Assembly (NCBI GenBank): GCA_015067995.1
Contig: SVLJ01000007.1
Span: 40,403-104,402 of the forward strand
DNA: 64,000 bases
DNA from: Oscillospiraceae bacterium
GTDB taxonomy: Bacteria > Bacillota > Clostridia > Oscillospirales > Oscillospiraceae
Direction: 5' to 3'
Of the stretch, positions 16,289 to 25,667 are shown one piece after another. A program made the translations under genes and the position numbers. The notes beneath the pieces are model-generated. The model saw nothing but the letters and a program-made list of their open reading frames with translations. It ran no database searches and was not told the origin of the DNA. How positions within the stretch are numbered: the stretch's first letter is position 1; each line of letters opens with the position of its first letter.

Positions 16289-18388
16289 TCAGGGGATCAG
16301 CTGGTTTTCTCCGATGATCGCACCGTCGGTTTGATCTGCGGTGAACCATGCGTTGAGGATTTCCACAGCGGTGGAGGCCAGCGCACTGCCGGAGCCACCT
16401 TGCTCAATGACGATGGCCACGGCAATCTCCGGATCATCATAAGGGGCAAAACAGACGAATACGCCGTTGTTTTCCGAGTCGCCACCCAGCTGGGCGGTGC
16501 CGGTTTTGGCACCGGCATCCACCACGCAGTCCTGGAAATAGGAGGCGAGGCTGCCGGAGGTGGTTAGCTTGTACATGCCGGTTTTTACGGCGTTCAGAGT
16601 GGAAGGCGCCATTTCAACTGAGTTCACCGGTTTGTCAGGCTGGGTATAGAGCACCTGACTTCTGTCGTAAGTGGAAACCTCTTTCAGAAGATGCGCTTCG
16701 TAGTGCTCGCCGCCGGATACAAGTGTGGCAATGTAGTTGGCCAGCTGCAGAGGAGTAAACAGATTGTAGGATTGGCCGATGGCGGCAGCAATGGTCTGAC
16801 CGTCAGACCACGGTTTACCGGCTTCCCGACAGTAGTCGGGACCGGCCAGAACACCGGCCCGGTCACCGATCTCAATGCCTGTGTGCTCACCCAGTCCGAA
16901 GGCTCTGGCATACCGGTTTAGGGTGGAAATGCCTGTCAGACGGCCTACTTCATAGAAAAAGTAGTTGCAGGATACATTGATGGCATCCACCACATTGATG
17001 GAGCCGTGTGTGCCCCTGTAGGAATTGTAGATCCAGCAGGCGGGCTGATAGGTGGGGGCATAGTAGGTGTAGCGGCCCAGAGTCTTGATTTTCTGGGCGG
17101 GGGTGATGACGCCGCTTTCCAGTGCAGCCACCGCTGTCAGCGGCTTGAAAGTAGAACCGGGGGGATATGCGCCCTGCGTGGCGCGGTTCAGCATGGGATT
17201 GGCGGGGTTGGCCATCAATTCGTTGAAATCCTGATTATAGGTGGCCAGATGGAAGGTGGGATATGAGGCCAGAGAAAGCACCGCGCCGGTGCCGACCTCT
17301 ACCACGGCGACACCTGCGCCGCGCTTTTCGTTGCCGTCCTCCTCGCTCATGCGGGAAACGGTGGCGGCCAGCGCCTCTTCCACAGCCTGCTGGAAATCCA
17401 GATCAATGGTCAATTCCACCGTGCTGCCGGGCTGCGGTTCCTTGGTGTAGTACTGCTCGGTGATCTTGCCGTCGCTGTTGGTGGAGTACACCTGCTTGCC
17501 GTCCGTACCCTTCAGATAGGACTCGAAGGCGGCCTCCGCACCGGAACGGCCAATGATGTCGTTGTAGGCGTAACCCTGCTCCTTCAGCTCCTGCGTGTAG
17601 TTTTCAATGCCGCCCACGGTGCCCAGAATATGAGCCGCATAGTCGGTTTTATATTCGCGGGCGGCAGAGGAAACAATGCTGGCACCCAGATAGCTGCCGT
17701 CCTTGATGAGAGCCAGCAGGCCGGTATCCAGATCGCGCAGCATAATGTAATCAGTGGTATTGATCAGCTGACGGATGGTCAACTCATAGAGGACGCCCAG
17801 TACATCCCGGATGTCCTGCGTGGTCCATGCATCGGGGATGGCATATGCCGTTCGCATTTCTGCCATCAGCACATTGGCGGAGAGTCCTGCTGAGGTCAGC
17901 GATTCCCCGGACAGGTCGGCTGTGGTCAGGGTAGGTGAAACCAGCTTCAGCTTTTCCCGCAGGAAGGTGACGAAGCGGCTGCGCTGTGTGGAGCCGATAT
18001 CCTCCAGCAGATAGGTATACGGCCATGCTCTTGAGACAGGGAGGTTGTCCTCCCATTCCAGTCCCTGACTGCGCAGCAGCTGTACAAGACGCAGAACGGC
18101 GGTGTTCAGGTCATCTTCTTTATCCAGTGCGGCGGTATCAAATGTCAGGTCATAGGTCTGACGGTTGCCCACCAGCACCTGGCCGTTGCGGTCGGTGATG
18201 ATGCCGCGGGAGGCTTCCACCGTCCGTGTTTTGGTGATGGTGTGCACAGACTGCTCCAGATATTGGCCGCCATTGGTGATCTGCGTGTCATACAGCACAC
18301 CGACAAAGGCTGACAGAACCATGAGAAAAAAGCACAGCAGAGCAGCTATGCGTCTTCGATGCAGTTTCGGGGAGTCTTGTTCAAGCAT
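16289..18388 (-). CDS. mrdA: Penicillin-binding protein 2 (elongasome transpeptidase)
   Basis: A 699-residue class B PBP. An N-terminal membrane anchor (about residues 13-33) is followed by the dimerisation domain (ASRGIITDRNG) and a transpeptidase domain with Ser412 in STFK, SCN at 473-475 and KTGT at 628-631. It cross-links peptidoglycan during side-wall growth together with MreC, MreD and RodA. The gene follows mreD by 36 bases in the classic mreC-mreD-mrdA order. A GGAGG site precedes the ATG. Confidence 0.95.
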   Translation of the reverse strand: MLEQDSPKLHRRRIAALLCFFLMVLSAFVGVLYDTQITNGGQYLEQSVHTITKTRTVEASRGIITDRNGQVLVGNRQTYDLTFDTAALDKEDDLNTAVLRLVQLLRSQGLEWEDNLPVSRAWPYTYLLEDIGSTQRSRFVTFLREKLKLVSPTLTTADLSGESLTSAGLSANVLMAEMRTAYAIPDAWTTQDIRDVLGVLYELTIRQLINTTDYIMLRDLDTGLLALIKDGSYLGASIVSSAAREYKTDYAAHILGTVGGIENYTQELKEQGYAYNDIIGRSGAEAAFESYLKGTDGKQVYSTNSDGKITEQYYTKEPQPGSTVELTIDLDFQQAVEEALAATVSRMSEEDGNEKRGAGVAVVEVGTGAVLSLASYPTFHLATYNQDFNELMANPANPMLNRATQGAYPPGSTFKPLTAVAALESGVITPAQKIKTLGRYTYYAPTYQPACWIYNSYRGTHGSINVVDAINVSCNYFFYEVGRLTGISTLNRYARAFGLGEHTGIEIGDRAGVLAGPDYCREAGKPWSDGQTIAAAIGQSYNLFTPLQLANYIATLVSGGEHYEAHLLKEVSTYDRSQVLYTQPDKPVNSVEMAPSTLNAVKTGMYKLTTSGSLASYFQDCVVDAGAKTGTAQLGGDSENNGVFVCFAPYDDPEIAVAIVIEQGGSGSALASTAVEILNAWFTADQTDGAIIGENQLIP

Positions 18389-18424
18389 GGAGAGCCTCCT
18401 GTGGGAGTCGCAAGGGGGGAACCA

Positions 18425-18940
18425 TCAGTCATACACGTGGCAGATCTCATGGATCCGGCGGAAAACCAAATAAACAGGGATGAGAAACGGCAGGGATGAG
18501 CCCGTTTCCCGTATGGCCAGAGACATCGCGGTGGACATGGCATGCCGACTACCGGTGAGTGCCAGAAGCAGGCAGTGAAAGCCGTCTGTCAATACAAACG
18601 CCAGCACGGACAGCAGACAGGCGCACCAGAAACCCATGGGGATCCAGTTTTTCGATATCAACCCTGCCAGCATGCCGATGATGGGGAAGACCAGCGTGTA
18701 AAAACAGGGGATAGGCGCGGCGATGGTCAGATCACAGACAACGCCCAGCACCAAGGCGCAGATGCTGCCTGCGAGGGGCCCCTCGTACATGGCAATAACG
18801 GCTGCCAGCATGGGAAACACAAAAGGCATGACCCCAAATATGTCCAGAAACTGCAGTGCCACGCCGTGCAGCATCCAGCAGATCAGCACGCCGGATGCGT
18901 ACAGCAGCCATTTGAAAAGGATTTCTGTTCTGCCAAGCAT
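18425..18940 (-). CDS. mreD: Rod shape-determining protein MreD
   Basis: A 171-residue integral membrane protein with about five hydrophobic segments. Identification rests on size, topology and position between mreC and mrdA, plus MreD-like features such as FGVMPFVFPMLAAVIAMYEG. MreD is part of the elongasome that guides peptidoglycan synthesis along the cell side wall. Confidence 0.88.
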   Translation of the reverse strand: MLGRTEILFKWLLYASGVLICWMLHGVALQFLDIFGVMPFVFPMLAAVIAMYEGPLAGSICALVLGVVCDLTIAAPIPCFYTLVFPIIGMLAGLISKNWIPMGFWCACLLSVLAFVLTDGFHCLLLALTGSRHAMSTAMSLAIRETGSSLPFLIPVYLVFRRIHEICHVYD

Positions 18941-18976
18941 GGCAGCTCCTCTCTTCCGGCGGAATTCTGCCGGATA

Positions 18977-19816
18977 TCAGGTGACGATGTCGAAGGATTT
19001 GATGATAAAGACTTGCTTCAGCTCATCCAGCTGCGCAGAGGGCTTCACCACTGCGAACCGAGTGGAGCCGGAGTCATCCAGCTGCAGGGATTCCACCTTG
19101 CCGATGACCAGATCGGCAGGATAGTAGCCGCCAAGACCGGAGGTGACTACCAGATCGCCGATCAGCAATTCGCAGTCGGCGGGAAGATAGGTAAGGGAGA
19201 GCCTCCCCTCGTTCATCAGCACAAAATCGCCCTGTGCCACAGCTACGTCACCGGAACGGAAGACCAGTGCGCCCAAAGAGGTGTCGGTGTCCAGTACGGT
19301 CAGGACGGTACACCAGTTCAGTCCCACTTCGGTGACGATACCTGCCAGAAATCCCTCTTCCGTTACCACACAGTTGTTCACTGCAACGCCGTGGAGTGTG
19401 CCGCGGTTCAGCGTCAGGGAGGAGATCCAGTTGGAACTGGATTGCTGGGTGATGTTGGCGGCTTCAAACTGGAAATCCCGGCGCTTTTCACGCAATTCCA
19501 GCAGTTTCCGCAGACGGGCATTCTCTTCGCTGTCATCCTTGGCCAAACGCATTTCGCGCTCCATCTCAGCGATCTGGTTGCGCAGAGCCTGGTTCTCTTC
19601 CAGCAGCGCCTGATTATCGGCAAAATACGCCTGTTGTTCGGTTGCCCAGTTAGCCAGCGCACTGTACGCGTTGCGGAAAGGGGAGGAGAGAACTCCTGCC
19701 AGATTGACCAGCGGAGAGGATGTGCTGGCAAAAAAGGACATGACGGCCAGCGCCACAGCAATGACCGCCGTGGCGAACAGAATCCAAAGACCGTAATCCT
19801 TCAAGAACTTCTTCAA
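18977..19816 (-). CDS. mreC: Cell shape-determining protein MreC
   Basis: A 279-residue bitopic protein. A short cytoplasmic end and one membrane segment (about residues 8-30) are followed by a coiled coil (about 65-110) and a beta-rich extracellular domain (with GFLAGIVTEVG and VVTSGLGGYYPADLVIG). It scaffolds PBP2 activation in the elongasome. The start appears to be TTG at 19816 with a GAGGT site. mreB is not next to it; it must be elsewhere in the genome. Confidence 0.94.
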   Translation of the reverse strand: MKKFLKDYGLWILFATAVIAVALAVMSFFASTSSPLVNLAGVLSSPFRNAYSALANWATEQQAYFADNQALLEENQALRNQIAEMEREMRLAKDDSEENARLRKLLELREKRRDFQFEAANITQQSSSNWISSLTLNRGTLHGVAVNNCVVTEEGFLAGIVTEVGLNWCTVLTVLDTDTSLGALVFRSGDVAVAQGDFVLMNEGRLSLTYLPADCELLIGDLVVTSGLGGYYPADLVIGKVESLQLDDSGSTRFAVVKPSAQLDELKQVFIIKSFDIVT

Positions 19817-19848
19817 GTGCCAACCTCATTTCCCATCAGGAGGGTTAC

Positions 19849-20424
19849 TTAGAGCAGCTTTACGCCGAAATGCTCCAGCATGCGGCTCAGCCGCAGTACA
19901 GGCAGACCCATTACATTATAATAATCGCCGTGGATTCCCTCCACCAGCAGACAGCCAAGCCCCTGAATACCGTAGGCACCGGCCTTGTCCATGGGTTCGC
20001 CGGTGCGGATATAGCTGAGCAGTTCCTGCTCCGTGGCGGCGCGGAAAAGTACCTCTGTGGTTTCACACTCCGTGAGCGTTTCGTTGCCCCGACATACCGT
20101 CACGCCGGTACAGACGGTGTGGCCACGACCCTGCAGAGCCGTGAGCATTCGCAGAGCGTCCGCCTCATCGGCAGGCTTGCCCAGCCGCACATGATCCAGA
20201 AAAACCATGGTGTCGGCTGTGATACAGATCTCATCGTCGGCACACAGTTTCCTGCCGGCCAGCGCCTTCTTACGGGAAATCCGCTGCACAGTTTCCTGTG
20301 CAGTCAGTCCTGCAGGAACAGATTCGTCTGCATCAGGAATACGAATGTCAAAATCTGAGATGCCAATGTGTCGAAGCAGCTCCTGGCGCCGGGGCGATGC
20401 GGAGCACAATACAATTTTAGCCAT
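19849..20424 (-). CDS. maf: Maf family nucleotide pyrophosphatase
   Basis: A 191-residue Maf protein with the N-terminal CSASPRRQELL signature, ITADTMVFLD and the GIQGLGCLLVEGIHGDYYNV block. Maf proteins hydrolyse non-canonical or modified nucleoside triphosphates (dTTP/UTP and m5U/pseudo-UTP types) and are linked to septum inhibition in Bacillus. The ATG at 20424 is preceded by AAAGGA. It opens the mreCD-mrdA run, a standard clostridial order. Confidence 0.95.
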   Translation of the reverse strand: MAKIVLCSASPRRQELLRHIGISDFDIRIPDADESVPAGLTAQETVQRISRKKALAGRKLCADDEICITADTMVFLDHVRLGKPADEADALRMLTALQGRGHTVCTGVTVCRGNETLTECETTEVLFRAATEQELLSYIRTGEPMDKAGAYGIQGLGCLLVEGIHGDYYNVMGLPVLRLSRMLEHFGVKLL

Positions 20425-20466
20425 AATATGCGTCCTTTGATTCACCTATGCGGAAATGAATGCGGT

Positions 20467-20898
20467 TTATTTTCCGGTGGAGCCAAAGCCGCCGCGGTCG
20501 GGACCGTCCAGATGCTCCACCCGTTCAAACACCAGCCGGGGCTGATTCTGCATGATCCGGAACTGACAGATCCGGGCGTTCTGCTCAATGGTCACGTCCC
20601 GGGTGGCGTAGGCGGGCATATACCACTGATCGCCGTCACCGCGATACGTGTAATCCACCACGCCCATGGAGTTGGTCTGCAGGATGCCGTAATTCTTAAA
20701 GGTGGAGCTGCGGGGCACGATGTGCGCCTCATAACCCTCCGGCAAGGCAATGGCCAGACCCAGCGGGATCAGCCGATATTCTCCTGCCTTCATGGTCACT
20801 TCCTCGGCGGTGTGAAGGTCGATCCAGTCGGATTTTCCATCCACATAGCAAAGCTCGTCAATGGTATCGGTGTAGTATTTTACTTTAATGATCTCCAT
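20467..20898 (-). CDS. dut: Deoxyuridine triphosphatase
   Basis: A 143-residue trimeric-type dUTPase that converts dUTP to dUMP and PPi. Motifs visible are PRSSTFKNYGI (motif 2), GVVDYTYRGD (motif 3), the ARICQFRI region (motif 4) and the C-terminal P-loop-like RGGFGSTGK (motif 5). Length is normal. GGAGA precedes the ATG. It lies between the U32 peptidase and maf. Confidence 0.94.
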   Translation of the reverse strand: MEIIKVKYYTDTIDELCYVDGKSDWIDLHTAEEVTMKAGEYRLIPLGLAIALPEGYEAHIVPRSSTFKNYGILQTNSMGVVDYTYRGDGDQWYMPAYATRDVTIEQNARICQFRIMQNQPRLVFERVEHLDGPDRGGFGSTGK

Positions 20899-20969
20899 AT
20901 TTTCTCCTGAAAACGAAAACGTATAGTATAAAAATATATATAAATTACAAATAGTATTGAAAAATCGCG

Positions 20970-23078
20970 TTATTCCACGCCGCGATCAAAGAGTCCGCGG
21001 GTATAATCGCCGGCTGCGGGAGCACCGTCGCGATAGGCGCGGAAGATGGCGGCGCATTCCTCGGCAGTCTCCGTGGTGAAGCGAAGACGGGCATAGGCAA
21101 GACCCAGCTGCTTCCAATCCGTACGGTCGGCCAGATACAGGGGCTTGCAGTTCTGGATCTCTGTCCGGTGACCGAAGGCTGGCAAAAGAGGGAACTTCGC
21201 ACCGGTGCGGTCGTGAAGAGTGTGGGCGCTGCGGCAGGGGCCGCAGGCGGGCACGGTGCTGCCGTTTCGATCCAGCTTGCAGCCGGTCTTGTTCTTGACC
21301 AGACAGTTTTCCATGATCATCAGCGGCAGGCGGCCGTAGACCACTGCCTCGGCGGGCAGCGGTTTGACCATATCCCGGATCTGTGCGCCCCGCAGCTCGA
21401 AGGAGAGGCAGGCGCTGACAAGTCCCTTTGTCCGCAGAAAGTCTGCGGAACGGGCATTGAATACATTGAGCCCCAGATCGCCGTACATGGCGAGGCCGGT
21501 ATCACGCACCAGAGAAAGATGACCCAGATTCCCCAGCGCGGCGGCGGTGACACCCAGCGATCTGGCATGCTCCAGCCAGCGGCGCAGCAGAGGCTCGTCG
21601 GCGTCCTTCCAGATGCGGGGCAGCACGGCACACCAGACACCGTCATAGGCGGGAAGTGCGGTGACATCAGACAATACCTCCAGCGGCACATATACCACGG
21701 CGGGGGACATGGCCAGCAGTTCCGGGGAGAGCTGTTCCATGGAGGTGACGGATACCGTCAGCTGCGGTTTGTCTGCCGCGCAGGTGTTTTCCGGCGGATT
21801 GGGTGCGGGCAGCTCCCGGCGGACAGGTACGGCAGTGCGCGCTTCCGTCAGGGCGGCCAGTGCATCCCTCCGCAGGGCGTTGATGGTGGCGGCGGAGAGG
21901 GAAAGCCCCTCATCTATGGTGACATCGGCGCTTTCGCAGTGATAGGCGGTGCCGCCGGTCTTGGCAAGGCGGGCGGCGATATCCTCCGCCGTTACCGCAC
22001 GGCTGCGGGCGGCTTCCGGTACAGGGCCAGAGACCGTAACGGAATGGCCGTCATGGTCGGCAGCGGTGAGTGTGATCTCCTCACCTGCGGCTGCAAGGCA
22101 GGTAAACCGCACCGGCACGGTGCGGGCAGATTCTTTTTCATAGGCGGCACGGGCTGCAGCAAACAGCTCCTTGGGATCCGGCGTATTTTCCGGACGGGTG
22201 CCGAACATGCCGGGGCCTTTTCGCCCCTGCCAGTACCAGTCGGTGAAACCGGAACGGGAGAAGGCCTGTTCCAGCGCTTCCTTTTCTGCGGCGGTGGGAC
22301 GACGATCCTCCTCCAGCAGGCGGGAATAGATCCCGGTGATGACTGCTACATATTCCGGACGCTTCATGCGGCCTTCCAGCTTCAGGCAGGCAACACCCAT
22401 TTCGGCGGCCTCCTGCAGATTGTCGGCAAGGCAGCTGTCCTTCAGGGACAGGGGATAGCCATTGGCCTTTTCATCCACACCGTAGGGCAGGCGGCAGGGC
22501 TGGGCGCACTTGCCCCGGTTGCCGCTGCGTCCGCCGATAAGTGCACTCATGGCGCACTGACCGGAGTAGCACATGCACAGAGCACCGTGACAGAAGATCT
22601 CTATCTCTGCCGGACAGTTTCTGCAGATGGAGGCGGTATCCTCCGCAGAGCATTCCCGGGCGATGACCACCCGTTCACAGCCCATTTCAGCAGCCTCACA
22701 GGCACCGCCGGAGGTGAAAATGCTCATCTGGGTGCTGGCATGGAGTGGGAGATCCGGCAGCGCCTGGCGCAGCAGGGTAAACAGACCCCAGTCCTGAATC
22801 AGCACGGCATCAATGCCCAGACGGCATGCCTGTCGGGCGGTTTCCAGTGCATAGGGCAGCTCACGGTCGGTCAGGAGGGTATTTAAAGTCAAAAAGACCC
22901 GGACGCCCCGCTGATGGCAGAACAGCAGGGCGTCTGCAAATTCTTTGTCGGTGAAGTTTTTGGCATTGCGGCGGGCGTTAAAGTCGCCCCAGCCCAGATA
23001 TACAGCATCCGCTCCGCACAGGACGGCAGCCCGCAGGGACTCCGGAGACCCTGCGGGAGCAAGCAATTCGGGCTTCAT
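20970..23078 (-). CDS. U32 family peptidase with DUF3656-type extension
   Basis: A 702-residue U32 protein (LLAPAGSPESLRAAVLCGADAVYLG). The conserved core contains EIFCHGALCMCYSGQC and the cysteine-bearing GNRGKCAQPCR stretch, which places it with RlhA/TrhP-like U32 proteins now linked to prephenate-dependent or Fe-S-dependent RNA hydroxylation, as well as with collagenase-like proteins. The second half is an extra domain. Its ATG overlaps the zapA stop (TGATG), so the two are translationally coupled. Real substrate is uncertain. Confidence 0.88.
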   Translation of the reverse strand: MKPELLAPAGSPESLRAAVLCGADAVYLGWGDFNARRNAKNFTDKEFADALLFCHQRGVRVFLTLNTLLTDRELPYALETARQACRLGIDAVLIQDWGLFTLLRQALPDLPLHASTQMSIFTSGGACEAAEMGCERVVIARECSAEDTASICRNCPAEIEIFCHGALCMCYSGQCAMSALIGGRSGNRGKCAQPCRLPYGVDEKANGYPLSLKDSCLADNLQEAAEMGVACLKLEGRMKRPEYVAVITGIYSRLLEEDRRPTAAEKEALEQAFSRSGFTDWYWQGRKGPGMFGTRPENTPDPKELFAAARAAYEKESARTVPVRFTCLAAAGEEITLTAADHDGHSVTVSGPVPEAARSRAVTAEDIAARLAKTGGTAYHCESADVTIDEGLSLSAATINALRRDALAALTEARTAVPVRRELPAPNPPENTCAADKPQLTVSVTSMEQLSPELLAMSPAVVYVPLEVLSDVTALPAYDGVWCAVLPRIWKDADEPLLRRWLEHARSLGVTAAALGNLGHLSLVRDTGLAMYGDLGLNVFNARSADFLRTKGLVSACLSFELRGAQIRDMVKPLPAEAVVYGRLPLMIMENCLVKNKTGCKLDRNGSTVPACGPCRSAHTLHDRTGAKFPLLPAFGHRTEIQNCKPLYLADRTDWKQLGLAYARLRFTTETAEECAAIFRAYRDGAPAAGDYTRGLFDRGVE

Positions 23079-23422
23079 CAGCGGCGGGGGCTGCCGCCGC
23101 CGCGGCCTTCCAGCTTCTGCTGCAGGCGGAAGACTTCACGGCGCAGTTCGCTGGCTTCTGCCTGTGCCTTACCGGCCTCATCCAGATACTGCTTGATCTG
23201 GCTGCGGAGAGCCTCGGAAGCGGCCTGTGCCTTGAACAGCTCGTCGGTAATATTCACGGCGGTCAGCACGGCGGCGTCCGTACGGCCTACTTTGCTGCCG
23301 TTGAGAACCTCCGCCATCTTCTGGTCCACATAGGAACCGACTTTCTGCATGTAGGTAGCGGTTTCTTCCGCCACAAGGGTGTAATCCTGGCTGCAGATGG
23401 TAACAGAGACACGATTTGCCAT
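23078..23422 (-). CDS. zapA: Cell division protein ZapA
   Basis: A 114-residue ZapA. The N-terminal globular domain (MANRVSVTICSQDYTLVAEE) and the long C-terminal coiled coil (about residues 60-108) are typical. ZapA bundles FtsZ filaments at the Z ring. The second of two nearby ATG codons (23422) lies 9 bases from AAAGGAGG and is preferred over 23428, which is only 3 bases away. Overlap with the U32 gene matches the common Firmicutes zapA-U32 pairing. Confidence 0.92.
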   Translation of the reverse strand: MANRVSVTICSQDYTLVAEETATYMQKVGSYVDQKMAEVLNGSKVGRTDAAVLTAVNITDELFKAQAASEALRSQIKQYLDEAGKAQAEASELRREVFRLQQKLEGRGGGSPRR

Positions 23423-23595
23423 AAACATGGTCCTCCTTTGTCAGAGGGTCACACAAACCCATTTTTACAAATACATAGTATAGCATAACTCTTGCGGTGT
23501 TGCCACTAAATTTCTGCAAATTCGGAGATTTTCCGTGGTTTTTCACGGCTTTTTCGGGGAATCCGGGGTTTCTTCCCGAAAGGAAGAAGTTTTGG

Positions 23596-23624
23596 TTGTT
23601 CTTCCGCGCATTTTCGTGTAGAAT
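23596..23624 (+). promoter_or_regulatory. Promoter of dnaD-dnaC
   Basis: TTGTTC (23596-23601), 17-base spacer, TAGAAT (23619-23624), in the divergent gap between zapA and the DnaD-like gene. Confidence 0.6.
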
Positions 23625-23649
23625 GAAGGGTACGAAAGGAGGCGAGGAT

Positions 23650-24624
23650 ATGGCGGGCTATCTCATCAACAGCGGCAATGAAAGCGTTACGCTGCCGGTA
23701 ACGGTGGTGCGGATGCTGGAGCAGAAGGGCGACGGCGATGCGGCACTGCTGTACCTCGCTTTGTTGCGGCATCAGGGAACGGTGCCCCCCCGTGCGCTGG
23801 CCGGTGAGCTGCGCTGGGAGCGGGAACGCATTGAGCGGGCAGAGACCATCCTGCGGGAGCTGCGGCTGATTACCGAGCAGACGGAGCAGGCACCGCCGGA
23901 GCCTGCGGAGGAGCGGCCTCAGTACACCTCGGAGGATGTTGCGGTACGATTGGAGAAGAACGGTGAGTTCCGTGCCCTGAGTCAGCAGGTGGAGCGTCGG
24001 CTGGGTAAACGGCTTACCACGCCGGATCTGGGAATCCTGCTGGGGCTCACTGACTATCTGGGTCTGCCGGCGGACGTAGTGTATCTGCTGGTGTGCCACT
24101 GTGCAGAGCGGACAGAGGGGCGTCTTGGACCCGGCCGCCGACCCGGTATGCGCCAGATCGAGAAGGAAGGCTATGCCTGGTCCCGAATGGGTGTGGATAC
24201 CCAGGAGGCGGCTGTGGAGCATCTGAAGAAATACGCCGCCCGTCAGGCGCTGCTGCCCCGATATATGCGGGCGCTACAGCTGCCGGAGCGGAAGGCATCC
24301 TCTTCCGAAGAAAAATATATGACCGAGTGGCAGGAAATGGGCTTCCCGCCGGAGACCGTGGCACTGGCTTATGACAGGACGGTGCTGAATTGCCGGGAAT
24401 TCAAATGGCCTTACTGCAACGGCATCCTGAAACGATGGCATGCTGCCGGACTCCACACCGTGGAGGAGATCGAGGCGGGAGACCGGAAGTATGTTCCCCG
24501 CCAGCCGGACACTGTTCCGGCAGCAACCCGGACACAGGAGACGAACCAGCAGGATGACCTTAGCTGGATGAAGAAGTACATCGAACAGCGCGACAGACAG
24601 AGAAACAAGCGGGAGGAGGTATAA
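23650..24624 (+). CDS. DnaD domain primosome protein
   Basis: A 324-residue DnaD/DnaB-type replication initiation protein. The N-terminal winged-helix region (about residues 1-80) and a C-terminal DnaD domain end in the characteristic YCNGILKRWHAAGLHT helix (YxxxIxxxW motif). These proteins remodel DNA at oriC or at stalled forks and help load DnaC. The ATG at 23650 has AAAGGAGG upstream. Only 3 bases separate it from the helicase-loader gene, consistent with a shared complex. Confidence 0.88.
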   Translation: MAGYLINSGNESVTLPVTVVRMLEQKGDGDAALLYLALLRHQGTVPPRALAGELRWERERIERAETILRELRLITEQTEQAPPEPAEERPQYTSEDVAVRLEKNGEFRALSQQVERRLGKRLTTPDLGILLGLTDYLGLPADVVYLLVCHCAERTEGRLGPGRRPGMRQIEKEGYAWSRMGVDTQEAAVEHLKKYAARQALLPRYMRALQLPERKASSSEEKYMTEWQEMGFPPETVALAYDRTVLNCREFKWPYCNGILKRWHAAGLHTVEEIEAGDRKYVPRQPDTVPAATRTQETNQQDDLSWMKKYIEQRDRQRNKREEV

Positions 24625-24627
24625 GCC

Positions 24628-25620
24628 ATGGCATATGACGGCAGGATCATGCGCCGCGCCCAGGCGCAGTTTGAAGAGGATCGCCGCCGCCGGGAGGAGG
24701 ACACCCGGAGAAAAAAGGAGGCGGTGTTTGCCCGCCAGCCCCGCCTGCGGGAGATCGATGGGGAGCTGCGTGCCACCATGAGCCGGATCATTGCCTCCGC
24801 TCTGCGCCGGGGAACGGACCCCCGTCCGGCAGTGGCTGTGCTGCAGGATCGCAACCTCAGCCTGCAGGAGGAGCGCACGGAGCTGCTGGCCCAACTGGGT
24901 ATGCCGGCAGATTATCTGGAGGAAAAGCCCGCCTGTACCCTGTGCGGTGACAGCGGCTACCACGGCGAGGCTGTGTGCCGTTGCCTTAAGGCGTATTACG
25001 CACGGGAACAGCAGCAGGAACTGAGCCGGATGCTGGATCTGGGCAATCAGAGCTTTGACACGTTTTCTATGGACTGGTATCCGGAGACCCGGTCTGCGCT
25101 GGGCGTGTCGCCCCGTGAAAATATGGAGAACACCCGGGATATCTGTGTGGATTACGCTTACGGCTTCAACGGGCGCAGTGGAAACCTGCTGTTCACAGGT
25201 GCGCCGGGACTGGGCAAGACCTTCCTTTCCGCCTGTATTGCACGAGTGGTCAGTGAAAAGGGGTATTCCGTGGTGTACGATACCGCCATGCAGATATTCG
25301 ACCGGTTCGAGGCGCAGAAATTTGGCAAAGATGAGGACGGTACGGTGGACGGAGATGTAGACCGTATTCTCAATTGCGATCTGCTGATTCTGGACGATCT
25401 GGGCACGGAAATGACAACCGCATTTGTCCAGAGTGCCCTGTATCAGATCATCAACACCCGCTTGATGACGAAAAAAAGCACCATCATTTCCACCAATCTG
25501 TCCGTCCAGGAACTTCGCCGCCGGTATCTGCAGCAGGTGGCCTCCCGTCTGGAGGGAGACTATACCATCCTTCCCTTTATTGGAGAAGATATCCGCAGAC
25601 TGAAAAAGGAACGCTCATAA
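24628..25620 (+). CDS. DnaC/DnaI-type helicase loader ATPase
   Basis: A 330-residue AAA+ protein. A charged helical N-terminal part (about 1-90) leads to a zinc-site-like CTLCGDSGYHGEAVCRC (about 107-123) and an AAA+ core with Walker A GAPGLGKT, Walker B LLILDDLGTE and sensor region IISTNLS. It loads the replicative helicase during initiation or restart. GGGAGGAGGT precedes the ATG. It partners the upstream DnaD-like gene. Confidence 0.93.
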   Translation: MAYDGRIMRRAQAQFEEDRRRREEDTRRKKEAVFARQPRLREIDGELRATMSRIIASALRRGTDPRPAVAVLQDRNLSLQEERTELLAQLGMPADYLEEKPACTLCGDSGYHGEAVCRCLKAYYAREQQQELSRMLDLGNQSFDTFSMDWYPETRSALGVSPRENMENTRDICVDYAYGFNGRSGNLLFTGAPGLGKTFLSACIARVVSEKGYSVVYDTAMQIFDRFEAQKFGKDEDGTVDGDVDRILNCDLLILDDLGTEMTTAFVQSALYQIINTRLMTKKSTIISTNLSVQELRRRYLQQVASRLEGDYTILPFIGEDIRRLKKERS

Positions 25621-25628
25621 AGAAACAA

Positions 25629-25654
25629 CGCCCTCCACGTTTTCGTGGAGGGCG
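25629..25654. terminator. Bidirectional terminator between dnaC-like and aminotransferase genes
   Basis: Stem CGCCCTCCACG (25629-25639) with CGTGGAGGGCG (25644-25654), TTTT loop, between two convergent genes. T tracts are weak. Confidence 0.7.
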
Positions 25655-25667
25655 CTTTGCGTGCAGG